DNA of 64,000 bases, taken from CAIZQW01 sp037133395 (GTDB lineage: Bacteria > Verrucomicrobiota > Kiritimatiellia > RFP12 > UBA1067). The notes beneath the pieces were generated by a model that was not told the origin of the DNA, ran no database searches, and saw nothing but the letters and a program-made list of their open reading frames with translations. The translations under genes were made by a program, and so were the position numbers. Positions within the stretch are counted from its first letter, which is position 1; each line of letters begins with the position of its first letter. Below, piece by piece: positions 24,717 through 34,232 of this stretch. The DNA lies in NCBI GenBank assembly GCA_037133395.1, contig JBAXOG010000001.1, forward strand, positions 1 to 64,000, written 5' to 3'.

Positions 24717-25472
24717 TTAGACCGTAATAATTTGAACACCTGCTTTACGGATAGCACTCGCCACCTCCGGCTGGATGTTCGTATCGGTAATAAGGGTATG
24801 TACTTTTTCCAGGGGCATGATGTAGGCAAATCCTGCACGCAATGTCTTTGACGAGTCCGCTAAGACAACCAGACGTTCAGCTTGCGCCGCCATAGTCCGC
24901 ACAACCTCTGCAATTTCAACGCTGTCTGCTGTCACACCTTTATCAGGCAGGATGCCGTCTGCGCCCAAGAAGGCGGTCGCGACGTGAAACTGCGCCAACT
25001 CACGCAAGGCAGTCGGTCCGACCATCACCTCGTTTTCAGGACGAAATTCGCCACCCGTGAAGGTGACCTTTAGTCCCATATTCGTTCGTGCATACGGCAA
25101 CAGATAGGTCGAATTCGTGACTACTCGGATATCGCGCTTACCATACAAAAAGCGTGGAATCAACGAAGTCGTCGTCCCACCAACCAACATGATCTCATCG
25201 CCACTGTGAATCATCTCCGCAGCCGCTTTTGCAATCCGAAGCTTGCCTTCATGATTGACGCGCTGACGTTCCAAAATGGAAGGATGAAAGGCGGGCAGAC
25301 CGCCCCCGCGTGTGCGTACAATTAATCCTTGTTCCGCCATATCATTGAGGTCATTGCGAATCGTCACTTCCGACACACTGAACGCTTTGGCCAATTCAGC
25401 GACCGAAATACGAGGATTCCCCATGATCTTCTGGATGACCCCCTCTTCACGCGGTGACAAGTTATCAAGCAT
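24717..25472 (-). CDS. DeoR/GlpR-family transcriptional regulator
   Basis: 251 residues: an N-terminal winged helix (RISVAELAKAFSVSEVTIRNDLNDM...LIVRTRGG, about 20-58), then the DeoR sensor domain with GGTTTSLIPRFL, VVTNSTYLLPY, FLGADGILPDKGVT and LADSSK, which bind a phosphorylated sugar. It probably represses this catabolic operon until the sugar phosphate accumulates. It lies inside the operon, 7 bases after the lipoprotein gene, so it would be autoregulated. Confidence 0.92.
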   Translation of the reverse strand: MLDNLSPREEGVIQKIMGNPRISVAELAKAFSVSEVTIRNDLNDMAEQGLIVRTRGGGLPAFHPSILERQRVNHEGKLRIAKAAAEMIHSGDEIMLVGGTTTSLIPRFLYGKRDIRVVTNSTYLLPYARTNMGLKVTFTGGEFRPENEVMVGPTALRELAQFHVATAFLGADGILPDKGVTADSVEIAEVVRTMAAQAERLVVLADSSKTLRAGFAYIMPLEKVHTLITDTNIQPEVASAIRKAGVQIITV

Positions 25473-25479
25473 ACGCCCC

Positions 25480-26562
25480 TTACAATTCTATGACCGACAT
25501 CGTCTCTTCCTTGATGGCCTTATGCGGACCAAAGGAAAGATTGATATTCGAGACATACACCTTGTTTCCAAAGCGAATACATTCGGAGGGCGACACGAGC
25601 TTGCCGCCAGCACCGCTATTCGGCGCATTCTTAGCGATGATCGTGACCGTGCCACATGCTGTGGCTATTTTTGCAATGGCATTTCCGATGAAGTCGGCCG
25701 TCCATAGATTTCCTTCGCCATCATACTGAAGTCCATCCAAGCTCTCCACGCCAACCTTCTTGCAGTCTGCAAATGGCTTAAAGAGTTTGACCTTGCGAGC
25801 CGCATCAAAGGTAAATTTCCACAGCACAACATCACCAAAGTTACAGACATACACATTGCCACTTTCATCTGCCGCAATGCCATTCGCGCCGACTGGGAAC
25901 TTGCCCGTTGTTGTAAAGCTACCTATGCAATGAGAATCCTTGGGGCCGGCTGTCACCTGCACCGGATTTTCGGCATTCAGTTCACTCAACTTAAATTGAT
26001 ACACGCCACTTGTATGGACATCCTTAGTGCCATAGTTGGTATCACACACATAAAGTGTATCACCAAACGTTGCGATACCATTGGCTTCATTGATCCCCTG
26101 AACAACAACTTCAACTTTCTCAGCCTTGCCGTCCTTCATCACCACACGGAAGATACGTGAAAGTCCAAGTCCCTTGCCTGCAAAATTCTGGTTGTCGTTG
26201 ACATACAGGTTCCCGTCTTTTGCAAAGACAATGCCGAGCGCGCAGATCACGCCTGTCTTCGGATGAACAGGAAGCTCTACCACATCAACAAGCTGCCCGA
26301 CCTTCGTCATCTTCACAATCTTTGAAGGCTTGCCTGACGTTATATTGTTCATGTTGATATACAGTTCACCATCCTTAATGCACATACCATCTGGGTTGGT
26401 ATATTTGCCTGTCAAATCAAAGGCCAGCTTCGGCGTCTTCAATGCGCTCACCCCAGGCGTCGCCTTGGCAGGTGCTGTTTTCGGTTTCTCTGAACATCCT
26501 GTCAATCCCACCGCGAGTGCCGCGATCACTGAACCCATCACTACTCTCTGTCCTGTAATCAT
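25480..26562 (-). CDS. SMP-30/NHL-repeat lipoprotein
   Basis: A lipoprotein signal with lipobox LAVGLTGC in the first ~25 residues is followed by a six-bladed beta-propeller of the SMP-30/gluconolactonase-strictosidine-synthase type. Repeats such as DGNLYVNDNQNF, GDTLYVCDTNYG and SGNVYVCNFGDV are typical. It would sit on an envelope membrane facing the periplasm. It may be a lactonase or sugar-binding accessory, but catalytic metal ligands cannot be assigned with confidence. The nearby ATG at codon 9 is an equally possible start. Confidence 0.8.
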   Translation of the reverse strand: MITGQRVVMGSVIAALAVGLTGCSEKPKTAPAKATPGVSALKTPKLAFDLTGKYTNPDGMCIKDGELYINMNNITSGKPSKIVKMTKVGQLVDVVELPVHPKTGVICALGIVFAKDGNLYVNDNQNFAGKGLGLSRIFRVVMKDGKAEKVEVVVQGINEANGIATFGDTLYVCDTNYGTKDVHTSGVYQFKLSELNAENPVQVTAGPKDSHCIGSFTTTGKFPVGANGIAADESGNVYVCNFGDVVLWKFTFDAARKVKLFKPFADCKKVGVESLDGLQYDGEGNLWTADFIGNAIAKIATACGTVTIIAKNAPNSGAGGKLVSPSECIRFGNKVYVSNINLSFGPHKAIKEETMSVIEL

Positions 26563-26584
26563 AACCCTAATCCTTTCTATACTG

Positions 26585-28090
26585 TTAATAAAACGCCTTC
26601 AACGCCTGGCAAGCTTTGCTGTAAATCGCATAGCGCTTTGCAAACATCGCCACACGCGCTGGATTCGGTTCATACCGCCGCGCCACGCGCGTCATCGCCG
26701 TGATGGCTGCAGCGTACGTCGGATAAAGCCCCGACGCAACAGCGCCCGCTATGGCCGCACCCAATGCGCCGAGTTCGGATCCATCCGGCACTTCTACCGG
26801 TACTTGAAAAATATCCGCGAACATCTGCATCCACACCGCGCTCCGTGCCGCGCCGCCCGTAATGCGCACGACCTCGGGCTTTTCGCGAAACGCATAGAGT
26901 CGCTGGATATGCATGTTGTGCGAAAAAACACATCCTTCATAAACCGCGCGCAACACCTCCGCACGCGTATGCTGGCTTGCAAGGCCCAGAAATGTGGCCT
27001 TGGCCGGATAGCCCACATTCTCGCCATAGACAAAGGGCAAAAAGAACGGATCCGTCTCCTGCGGCTCACAGGCTCCAATCACGCACTCCGCCCACGTAAA
27101 CACAGAGTCTTTGCCTTCCTGTTTCAAGAGAATCTTCTTGTCTTCAAGAAAGGTCGAGATAAACCACTCCAAGTTGCCTGCGCCAGTTGGACTTCCTTCG
27201 AGCATCAAATACCAACCCGGAATACTGTAGCAGGAGGTCATGAACAATCCTTTGTCCACCAAAGGGGTTCGAGCAATGTATTGATTGTTGCCCCAGGTGC
27301 CCGTCACAATAACGAATTGACGCTCATCCATACACCCAGAGGAGAGTCCACAGGCATCAATATCAAACATGCCACCCGCGACAGGTGTACCTGTCTTTAG
27401 CCCTGTCAACAATGAGGCTTCCGCTGTGATGGTGCCACAAACCTCTGCGCTCTGCACCAGTGGCGGCATCAGGCGCTTCATTTCAGGAATGCCAAAAATC
27501 TCCAGCACTGAGTCATCGTATTTCGCAGTCACCACATTCATGAGACTCGTCCCGCTCATGTCCGTAAGTTCCATGGCCACGTTGCCCGTGAGTTTGAAGC
27601 GCGTATAGTCCTTCGCCATCAAAAGCGAGGCAGCCTTCTGAATCGACTCTGGCTCATGCTCACGCAACCAAGCGAGGAGCGCATTCGGTTGTGCGGGCCA
27701 CACACATTGTGCCGTCTTCGGAAGCGCCTGCGCATCAATGCCGCGCGCCTTCCAATCTGCAATAATCGATGCTGCACGACCGTCCGATGAATAGATACCG
27801 TTGCGGACAGGCTTACCGTCCGCATCAATCAGATACAGGCCATTGCCGTGCCCCGTACAGGTGACACAGGCAATATCAGAGGGATTCACACCAGACTTTT
27901 CAACTGCTTCACGAATCGCCGCTGCTGTATCCTGCCAGAGCACGTTCATATCACGTTCGCTCCAGCCCGGATGCTTCACGATCGAAGCAACTGGCCGACC
28001 TGCAACAGCCAACTCTCGTCCGTCCGCAGTAAACACCGCAGCCTTCGAAACTGTTCCGCCGTTATCAATGCCGACCAGATACTTCGCCAT
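26585..28090 (-). CDS. FGGY-family carbohydrate kinase, L-xylulokinase-like
   Basis: 501 residues with the two-domain FGGY/ASKHA fold: YLVGIDNGGTVSKAAVF phosphate-1 motif, HPGWSERDMNVLW, GTPVAGGMFDIDA and the C-terminal RITGGAARSAVWMQMFADIF adenosine motif plus GALGAAIAG. Details such as PGWSERDM, EVCGTITAEASLLTGLKTGTPV and EGSPTGAGNLEWF closely recall LyxK/L-xylulokinase. It probably phosphorylates a ketopentose or related ketose produced by the dehydrogenases. It sits between the lipoprotein and transporter genes with gaps of 22 and 11 bases. Confidence 0.88.
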   Translation of the reverse strand: MAKYLVGIDNGGTVSKAAVFTADGRELAVAGRPVASIVKHPGWSERDMNVLWQDTAAAIREAVEKSGVNPSDIACVTCTGHGNGLYLIDADGKPVRNGIYSSDGRAASIIADWKARGIDAQALPKTAQCVWPAQPNALLAWLREHEPESIQKAASLLMAKDYTRFKLTGNVAMELTDMSGTSLMNVVTAKYDDSVLEIFGIPEMKRLMPPLVQSAEVCGTITAEASLLTGLKTGTPVAGGMFDIDACGLSSGCMDERQFVIVTGTWGNNQYIARTPLVDKGLFMTSCYSIPGWYLMLEGSPTGAGNLEWFISTFLEDKKILLKQEGKDSVFTWAECVIGACEPQETDPFFLPFVYGENVGYPAKATFLGLASQHTRAEVLRAVYEGCVFSHNMHIQRLYAFREKPEVVRITGGAARSAVWMQMFADIFQVPVEVPDGSELGALGAAIAGAVASGLYPTYAAAITAMTRVARRYEPNPARVAMFAKRYAIYSKACQALKAFY

Positions 28091-28101
28091 AGCTCAGTTC
28101 C

Positions 28102-29349
28102 TTACTTGCTCTCTTCCTTCTTCGGATTGAAGAAGATTGTCATCACGACCAAGCAGACCAATGAACACACGAGCGTCACAAGCCACACCTTGTCCCAAGA
28201 TCCTTGAAGAAGCGTCACTTCTTGACCCTCGACCATTTTCTTGACGGGTGCCGTAAAGTGATTGATCAGGCCGTTGTTGACAAACGTGCCGATGAACGTA
28301 CCAATACCGAAGGCCATCAACGCATAGAATCCCTGCGCTTGACCCTGCATGTCCGCTGATGCGGTCTTGCCAACATAGACCTGGCCACCTACAACGAAGA
28401 AACCAAAGATAACACCGTGGATCAGGATGCCTATATAGACCAACGAAGTCATATCTCCCGCTGCGAAATAGTAAGCGGCATAACGAATTGTCAACGCAGC
28501 AAGGCCCGCGACAATCGACCACTTCACGCCGAATTTGCGCATGGCCCAGGTCACCAACAACATGCAGAAGACTTCAGCAGCCTGGCCGATATACGTCACG
28601 GCTGTCACTTGCTGGAACCCCTTCGATGACAGGAAGTCCCCCAAGAATGCAAAGTGAATGTTGAAGGGAATCATGGCCACCAACGTCACAAGAATAAAGA
28701 CGGCAAAGTTCTTATCCTTCAGCATGGAGAACGCACGCAATCCGAGCGCATCAAAAATTGAGAACGGCTGCCCTTTGCCCTTTGGAGGTGTCGCCGGACA
28801 CATCCATGCGACCAGCGCGGCAACAACCGCCGAACCGGCACCGCAATAGAACGGAATATTCGTGCCGTCAATTTTGACATTGAATACTTGGAAAGCCACA
28901 AGGCCAAACACCATGGAAGAAACCCAACCGATGGTTCCGAATACACGAATCTGCGGAAACTGTTCTGCTGGGCTGTTGGACATAGCAATCGCTGCGGTCA
29001 ATCCCCAAGTCGGCATATAAAAAAGCAGAGCAATCAACAGATAAACAAAAACTTCCAGCCCCGATGTCGCGCGCGCTGTCATAAACAGCATCGCCGCGCA
29101 AACAAGATTTGAAAACGCCAGCACCTTTTCGGCGTTAAAATAACGATCCGCAAACATGCCCATCAACGGCGAAGCCAACGAGCCCAATGCCATTGTCGAA
29201 AGAATCCACGGCTTCCACGACGCCCAGCCTGCACCCTGATTAGTCACATAAGGCGCAAGCGCTGCCCAAAAGACTGCGAACATGATAAACTGCAAGAACA
29301 TCATTGCGCTCAACTTGAAGCGCGTACCCGTCGACATTGAACTACTCAT
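28102..29349 (-). CDS. MFS transporter, nucleoside:H+ symporter-like
   Basis: About 415 residues with roughly 12 hydrophobic segments, starting MFLQFIMFAVFWAALAPYV. Motifs such as GSLASPLMGMFADRYF, IRVFGTIGWVSSMVFG and the late KTASADMQGQAQGF loop resemble the NHS family (NupG/XapB). It would import the sugar, polyol or nucleoside used by the operon. I chose ATG 29349; a longer reading frame to 29535 would run into the SDR gene and lacks family similarity. Confidence 0.85.
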   Translation of the reverse strand: MSSSMSTGTRFKLSAMMFLQFIMFAVFWAALAPYVTNQGAGWASWKPWILSTMALGSLASPLMGMFADRYFNAEKVLAFSNLVCAAMLFMTARATSGLEVFVYLLIALLFYMPTWGLTAAIAMSNSPAEQFPQIRVFGTIGWVSSMVFGLVAFQVFNVKIDGTNIPFYCGAGSAVVAALVAWMCPATPPKGKGQPFSIFDALGLRAFSMLKDKNFAVFILVTLVAMIPFNIHFAFLGDFLSSKGFQQVTAVTYIGQAAEVFCMLLVTWAMRKFGVKWSIVAGLAALTIRYAAYYFAAGDMTSLVYIGILIHGVIFGFFVVGGQVYVGKTASADMQGQAQGFYALMAFGIGTFIGTFVNNGLINHFTAPVKKMVEGQEVTLLQGSWDKVWLVTLVCSLVCLVVMTIFFNPKKEESK

Positions 29350-29375
29350 CGTGTGTGTATCCTTTCTGAATATTT

Positions 29376-30152
29376 TTACCGCATCATCAAGCCACCTGTC
29401 ACGTCGAGCGTTGTGCCCGTCATGTAGCTGGACATGTCTGAAGCCAGGAAAAGAATGACACTGGCAATCTCTTCCGGCTGCGCAATGCGGTAAAGAGGAA
29501 TGCGCGAAAGGTATTGTTCCTTCCGTTCTTCCCAAAGTTTAGCCACCATCTCAGTCATCACCATTCCCGGGGCGACAGCGTTGACGTTGATGCCTTCTTT
29601 TGCGACTTCGCGTGCAATCGCGCGCGTCATCGAAACCAATGCCCCTTTGCTCGCATCATACGGCAGATGACCCGAGGTCGAACCGAAAAATGCGGCTTGC
29701 GAAGCAACGTTCACAATCTTACCTTTTACACCCCGTTCCCGCAAGCGTTTAATAAGCTCTTTACAGGCTGTAAATGCACCGGTCACGTTGACCTGAAAGG
29801 TGTAGTTCCATTCCGTCTCCGTGTAGTTTTGGAGCGGGCCCTTGGGCAGATAAGCCGCGTTGTTTACAAGGATGTCTACCGCACCGATTGTGGAGGCGGA
29901 CGTGTCGAACATCGCAATGATTTGCGCCTCGACCGACATGTCCGCAGCAATCGCAACAGCATCGGTTCCATACGTCTGCTTGATTTCAGCCACAACCGCA
30001 GCCGCATCCTGGCCAAAGTCCAGCTTGTCATTCTTCAAATAGTTGATGACCACCTTCGCGCCCTCCGCTGCGAAAGCAAAGGCGATCTTCTTGCCGACAC
30101 CGCTCGATGAGCCTGTAATCAGCACCACTTTGTCTTTTAAATTCAGATTCAT
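29376..30152 (-). CDS. Short-chain dehydrogenase/reductase (FabG-like)
   Basis: 258 residues. TGSSSGVGKKIAFAF binds the cofactor, DILVNNAAYL follows, and the catalytic residues lie in NVASQAAFFGSTSGHLPYDASKGAL (Ser and Tyr-x3-Lys). It ends with DVTGGLMMR. The start at ATG 30152 gives the usual MNLNLKDKVVLITG N-terminus. Together with the Zn dehydrogenase and second SDR it suggests stepwise oxidation and reduction of a polyol or sugar acid. Confidence 0.9.
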   Translation of the reverse strand: MNLNLKDKVVLITGSSSGVGKKIAFAFAAEGAKVVINYLKNDKLDFGQDAAAVVAEIKQTYGTDAVAIAADMSVEAQIIAMFDTSASTIGAVDILVNNAAYLPKGPLQNYTETEWNYTFQVNVTGAFTACKELIKRLRERGVKGKIVNVASQAAFFGSTSGHLPYDASKGALVSMTRAIAREVAKEGINVNAVAPGMVMTEMVAKLWEERKEQYLSRIPLYRIAQPEEIASVILFLASDMSSYMTGTTLDVTGGLMMR

Positions 30153-30197
30153 TGATTTTCTTTCTTTTGTACGGGCGACCAATGGGTCGCCCTTGCA

Positions 30198-31244
30198 TTA
30201 TGGCTTCAGAACCACGCGCAGCGCGACGCCGCTCTTCATCAATTCAATCGCATCCTTAAACCCTTCAAAAGGTAACTGGTGCGTGATAATTTTGTTGGCC
30301 GGGAAGCTGGACTGCCCCAGAATCTCGACGGCCTTTGCGACATGCTCCGGTGTGGAGTCGCTCGTGCCGACCACGCGCAATTCGCCGTAATGCAACAGGC
30401 GGCTATCCAAGGTGATGTTGCTCTTGCCAGCCGGCAGTGAGGCAAACAAGCAGACAGTGCCCCGTTTACGAACCAGCGCGAGCGCCTGTTCCTGAGGAGC
30501 GGCCGCAGGTGCGGCGACTATCACGACATCCGCGCCATACCCGCCGGTCATCTCCTTCACGATCGCACCCAAGTCTTCTGTCGCAGGATTCACCAACCGG
30601 TCAAAGCCAAATGTCGCCCCTTGCGCCAGACGCTCGGGATTGATTTCGGAAAGAATCACTTGCTTGGCGCCATACTGACGCGCCACCAGCGCATTTAGGA
30701 TGCCCATCGGTCCTGCGCCCATGACCAGCACGGTGTCGCCAGGCTTCACCTGGCTGTTCTCGCAGGAGTTGACAGCGCAACTCACAGGCTCGGCCAGACA
30801 TGCATAAAGCGGATTCACATGAGCCGGTACTTTAATCACATGGCCATTCTTCAACGCCTGAGCAGGAATGACGACATATTCAGCCATGCCACCGTTATAG
30901 CCGAATCCCATCGGTTGAATATTCGCGCAGATATTCTTCCATCCCTTAAGGCAATAGGCGCAGGTACCGCACGAAATGCTGGTCGCCATCACAATACGTT
31001 CACCGACTGAAAAACCAGAAGTCTTTGCCTCGACAATCACGGCAGCAAACTCATGTCCGACCACAATTGGCGGTTTCATGCGCGGATTCCCAGAGAGATA
31101 CGCTTTCATGTCCGAACCACACACGGCACACGCATCAACCTTGGCTAAAAGCTCGCCTTCCCCACACACAGGAACAGGGATTTGTTCCGCACGCACATCC
31201 AGTTGCCCATGATAAACGACGGCCCGCATATTCTTTTGATTCAT
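30198..31244 (-). CDS. Zinc-dependent medium-chain alcohol/polyol dehydrogenase
   Basis: 348 residues of the sorbitol/threonine dehydrogenase group. The catalytic-zinc ligands lie in CAVCGSDMKAY and GHEFAAVIVEA. The structural zinc ligands lie in CGTCAYCLKGWKNIC, and the Rossmann motif in VLVMGAGPMGILNA. It is the first gene of the operon, so oxidation of a polyol or sugar is likely the entry step. A good sigma-70 promoter lies about 50 bases upstream. Confidence 0.92.
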   Translation of the reverse strand: MNQKNMRAVVYHGQLDVRAEQIPVPVCGEGELLAKVDACAVCGSDMKAYLSGNPRMKPPIVVGHEFAAVIVEAKTSGFSVGERIVMATSISCGTCAYCLKGWKNICANIQPMGFGYNGGMAEYVVIPAQALKNGHVIKVPAHVNPLYACLAEPVSCAVNSCENSQVKPGDTVLVMGAGPMGILNALVARQYGAKQVILSEINPERLAQGATFGFDRLVNPATEDLGAIVKEMTGGYGADVVIVAAPAAAPQEQALALVRKRGTVCLFASLPAGKSNITLDSRLLHYGELRVVGTSDSTPEHVAKAVEILGQSSFPANKIITHQLPFEGFKDAIELMKSGVALRVVLKP

Positions 31245-31292
31245 GATGTTTTTACTTTCGTTTCTCTTTCGTTTCTTATTTGAAAGGCTTGA

Positions 31293-31321
31293 ATTTTACC
31301 AAAAGAGCCTTCTCTGTTCAA
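31293..31321 (-). promoter_or_regulatory. Sigma-70-type promoter of the carbohydrate operon
   Basis: On the minus strand TTGAAC and TAAAAT are separated by 17 bases. The leader contains GAAACGAAAG-type direct repeats before the dehydrogenase ATG. Confidence 0.7.
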
Positions 31322-31337
31322 CAGAAAATTTCGAAAA

Positions 31338-32105
31338 TCAAACGTTGCGTTTGCCTATAACTTCACTGGAACAACAGGCACAGGTTGAAATTCGCAGGAC
31401 TTGAGTGGTTCGAAGAGCGGGATTCCAGACATTAAAACGAATAAGCTCACCTGCGCGGATCGTTTTATTCAGGATGCGAAACAATTGCGTCACTTGAAGA
31501 GAGACCGCCATGGCCACAGTGGTCGGGAGGACGCCACCCCTATTAGGATGTGCAATGTCTTCAAGTGCCAGAGGCTCTGGGTAGAGACAACGCAAACAGG
31601 GTCCGCCAGGCACAATGGGCAATACAAGTCCAGCCGTTCCGGAAACACCTGTATAAATCCAAGGAACCTGATGCGCGACGCACCAATCATTCATTAAAAA
31701 ACGTGTTTCAATGTTGTCAGTCGCATCTAATACGACCGTGGACCCCGACAAATATCCATCGATATTTTTAGCGGTAATCTTTTCATTAAGAGACACCAGA
31801 CGCATCGCGCAGTTCAGCAAGGATAAATGAGCAACGGCGGCTTCGATTTTAGTTTTTTGCGAAGCGACATCCGCTTCTGTGTAGAGAATTTGCCGATGGA
31901 GGTTCATGGCCGAAACAACATCAAAATCCGCAATCCGTAACTCCCCCACCCCCATGCGTGTCAAGAGCTCGGCTTGCATGCCACCCAGCGCGCCGCAACC
32001 GACCAGCGCGATTGTTGCGGAAGAAAGTACTTGCTGTGTAGTCACCCCAAATTCGGGAACAGCAACTTGACGCACAAAACGTGTTTCTGCTATGAGTTCA
32101 CTCAT
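31338..32105 (-). CDS. E1-like ThiF/MoeB/HesA-family adenylyltransferase
   Basis: 255 residues with the ubiquitin-activating fold: the ATP-binding glycine loop ALVGCGALGGMQAELL (about 34-49), the Asp/Arg segment DFDVVSAMNLHRQILY, LDATDNIETRFLMND, and two Cys pairs (CLRC near 190 and CACC near the C-terminus) as in zinc-binding family members. It would adenylate the C-terminus of a ubiquitin-like sulfur carrier. No ThiS/MoaD-like carrier, thiamine or molybdopterin gene is adjacent. It overlaps the upstream 653-residue gene by 4 bases, implying a dedicated partnership with that protein. Confidence 0.85.
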   Translation of the reverse strand: MSELIAETRFVRQVAVPEFGVTTQQVLSSATIALVGCGALGGMQAELLTRMGVGELRIADFDVVSAMNLHRQILYTEADVASQKTKIEAAVAHLSLLNCAMRLVSLNEKITAKNIDGYLSGSTVVLDATDNIETRFLMNDWCVAHQVPWIYTGVSGTAGLVLPIVPGGPCLRCLYPEPLALEDIAHPNRGGVLPTTVAMAVSLQVTQLFRILNKTIRAGELIRFNVWNPALRTTQVLRISTCACCSSEVIGKRNV

Positions 32106-34063
32106 AGAGGTATCTTTACTGCAATGACAGCACGAATCGTTCGGACAAGTTGATGCACATCCGTTGAATTCATGCGTTCAAGCACCTTTGCCCATCGATG
32201 CGAAAAGGTCTCAGGACCCTGTTTACTATGTTGAAAAAGCTTATCAAAAATATGCGGCGCCCGCAGATAATCTTTCTGCATTTGTAGCATGCGTTGTTCC
32301 ATCGAATCCAAGTACGTACGAGCAAAAGCAGCAGGATCAAACACAACCGATGCACGTTTCAAAACCGGCTCTGCATAATCTTCTGCAAACTTTTCAAGCG
32401 GGCTCAAATAATCTGAAAACGTTCCCGCATGGTCTGCAGCCAATATTTGATTCGGCCTCCCAGACTTGTCCATCAGAACGATCTCATCACCATTGTCGAA
32501 GACCACATGACCCGCGATATTCACACGGCCCACTACCATGTTTGAGGCTGCAGCGCTTCCAAGCAATTTTGCAATGCTCAGCGCATACGCAGGTTCCTTC
32601 ATCCGATCCTGCGGAATCTTGTCCGTGGCCAGCCCATCTATAAAGTCACGTTCATAATAGGTCGCCCAGATCCGCGAGACCCCTTTGGTCCCTTGCCATA
32701 CATACTCCTCGGGAATCATGCGCGTCACCAGTCGGCTCGGGACGGGCATACCCAATTCCCAGCATCCAAGACGACGGTCGAGCGTATACTCCGTATAGTC
32801 TTGAGCCTCCATGATTGCGCGCAACAGATCGTGGTGCTCAGCCAGATGTTCCTTGATCCCCCACCGTTGCATACGAATAATACGCAAATCGGGCTTTTCC
32901 GAGGCGAGACTCTTCACCTCCACGATGTAGGCTTGATGCGTACCTTTTTCATGGCGGTTACGCAACCCTGGCAACAGTCGACCAATGTTGATATATTCAA
33001 GCTGCGCAAACTCGCGGATATAGTTGAAAATAAATCCTTTTACGCGGATTTCCACGATACGCTTAAGCACCTCATCCTGGGGATGCTCCTTAAACTCATC
33101 GAAAATGCTGTCAAAGACCCACTCGCCGCCATTCTGGATGTTTCCTCCGGGTAACCATTGAATCTGACGGAAAAACTCCTCCGTCAACCCGCTGACTAAC
33201 ACCTCCGAAAGCGTCTCATTACGTTCATCTGTCAAGCAGGCAAATAAACGATTGCGCCAAATCAGATTCCGCACATCATCACGCCGCAAACTTGCATCAA
33301 CGGCCGCCTCGAACTGCGTGATCAACGCAACATGCCATGAACGCAATTGAGCGGCATCTGCTGTCGCAAAGTTATAGGGCTGGAAGCTCGTTTCATTAAA
33401 GGTAGAATTTGCGCCAAAAAAGGAAACTTCGTGATTGTGAAGCCGATTCCATTTCGCAGAGTAGGCTTGAATTTCAAGTAGGTGCTGCCGCAGTTGCTCA
33501 AAGGATAACGTCCCCAACTTGCAGAACTCCTGGAAAGTCAGATAGCGCATGCCTGTCGTCGGACTATAATAGTAAATGGGCAATCCGGCAATGGCTATCT
33601 TGGAGTGTTCGATTGCATCAATGATGTCGGTATCTTCTTGCGGACGCGGACTGATGCGCCAATATTCGCCACGTGCACGAATCGCCTGCTGCACGGCAAC
33701 ATTTCGCGCATGGAGGAAACGGATGGATGGTTTGGAGACAACCGTTTGCAACAACTCATCCGCTTGGAACGCCAGATCCATCCGCGACGAGTCTGGCCGT
33801 ATCAACACCGCCTGAACTTCCATGATCAAATCGACGGCATTCTCCCATCCCTCCATCATGTCCAGCTCGGAAAGGCATTTCTCCCCGCGTTTCTGCCGTG
33901 CCAGATTGATTTGCTCCTGATACTGGAGCCGTTGCATCGCATGGGTCATGCGCGGCCAAGTCACCAACACGCGATCCGCCACAAATAAAGTACCAATACG
34001 GCTTACTAATTTCCCAGTCGCATCACATTTCAGCGGATGTTCACCTAAAATAGTTAAGCTCAT
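32102..34063 (-). CDS. Unrecognised 653-residue protein coupled to an E1-like gene
   Basis: I do not recognise a family. The protein is soluble, with no signal peptide or membrane helix. The N-terminal half is helical and charged. The C-terminal half contains GRVNIAGHVVFDNGDEIVLMD and AADHAGTFSDYLSPLEKFAEDYAEPVL (short pieces VVFDNGDEI and AGTFSDY), which vaguely recall kinase-like metal-binding loops; this is only suggestive. Its stop overlaps the E1-like start (ATGA), so the two are translated together. It could be a substrate, conjugation partner or enzyme in a peptide- or sulfur-modification system. Confidence 0.7.
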   Translation of the reverse strand: MSLTILGEHPLKCDATGKLVSRIGTLFVADRVLVTWPRMTHAMQRLQYQEQINLARQKRGEKCLSELDMMEGWENAVDLIMEVQAVLIRPDSSRMDLAFQADELLQTVVSKPSIRFLHARNVAVQQAIRARGEYWRISPRPQEDTDIIDAIEHSKIAIAGLPIYYYSPTTGMRYLTFQEFCKLGTLSFEQLRQHLLEIQAYSAKWNRLHNHEVSFFGANSTFNETSFQPYNFATADAAQLRSWHVALITQFEAAVDASLRRDDVRNLIWRNRLFACLTDERNETLSEVLVSGLTEEFFRQIQWLPGGNIQNGGEWVFDSIFDEFKEHPQDEVLKRIVEIRVKGFIFNYIREFAQLEYINIGRLLPGLRNRHEKGTHQAYIVEVKSLASEKPDLRIIRMQRWGIKEHLAEHHDLLRAIMEAQDYTEYTLDRRLGCWELGMPVPSRLVTRMIPEEYVWQGTKGVSRIWATYYERDFIDGLATDKIPQDRMKEPAYALSIAKLLGSAAASNMVVGRVNIAGHVVFDNGDEIVLMDKSGRPNQILAADHAGTFSDYLSPLEKFAEDYAEPVLKRASVVFDPAAFARTYLDSMEQRMLQMQKDYLRAPHIFDKLFQHSKQGPETFSHRWAKVLERMNSTDVHQLVRTIRAVIAVKIPL

Positions 34064-34157
34064 GCTTCAATCTCCTCTTTAAAAATATTATGTTGTATTA
34101 TCCCATCTTTTTGAGAGAAACTCAATCCGTAATTAATGGCTGTATCCGCAAATCTGA

Positions 34158-34186
34158 TTGAAAGAGACAAATGTCCCGTGTATACT
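34158..34186 (+). promoter_or_regulatory. Sigma-70-type promoter of the second HzsA-like gene
   Basis: TTGAAA and TATACT are separated by exactly 17 bases, in the 169-base divergent gap. The leader carries GAGGGGAG upstream of the ATG at 34233. Confidence 0.75.
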
Positions 34187-34232
34187 GATTGCACTCGTGA
34201 GTATTTAAAATTCGAGGGGAGCTCTCATCAGA

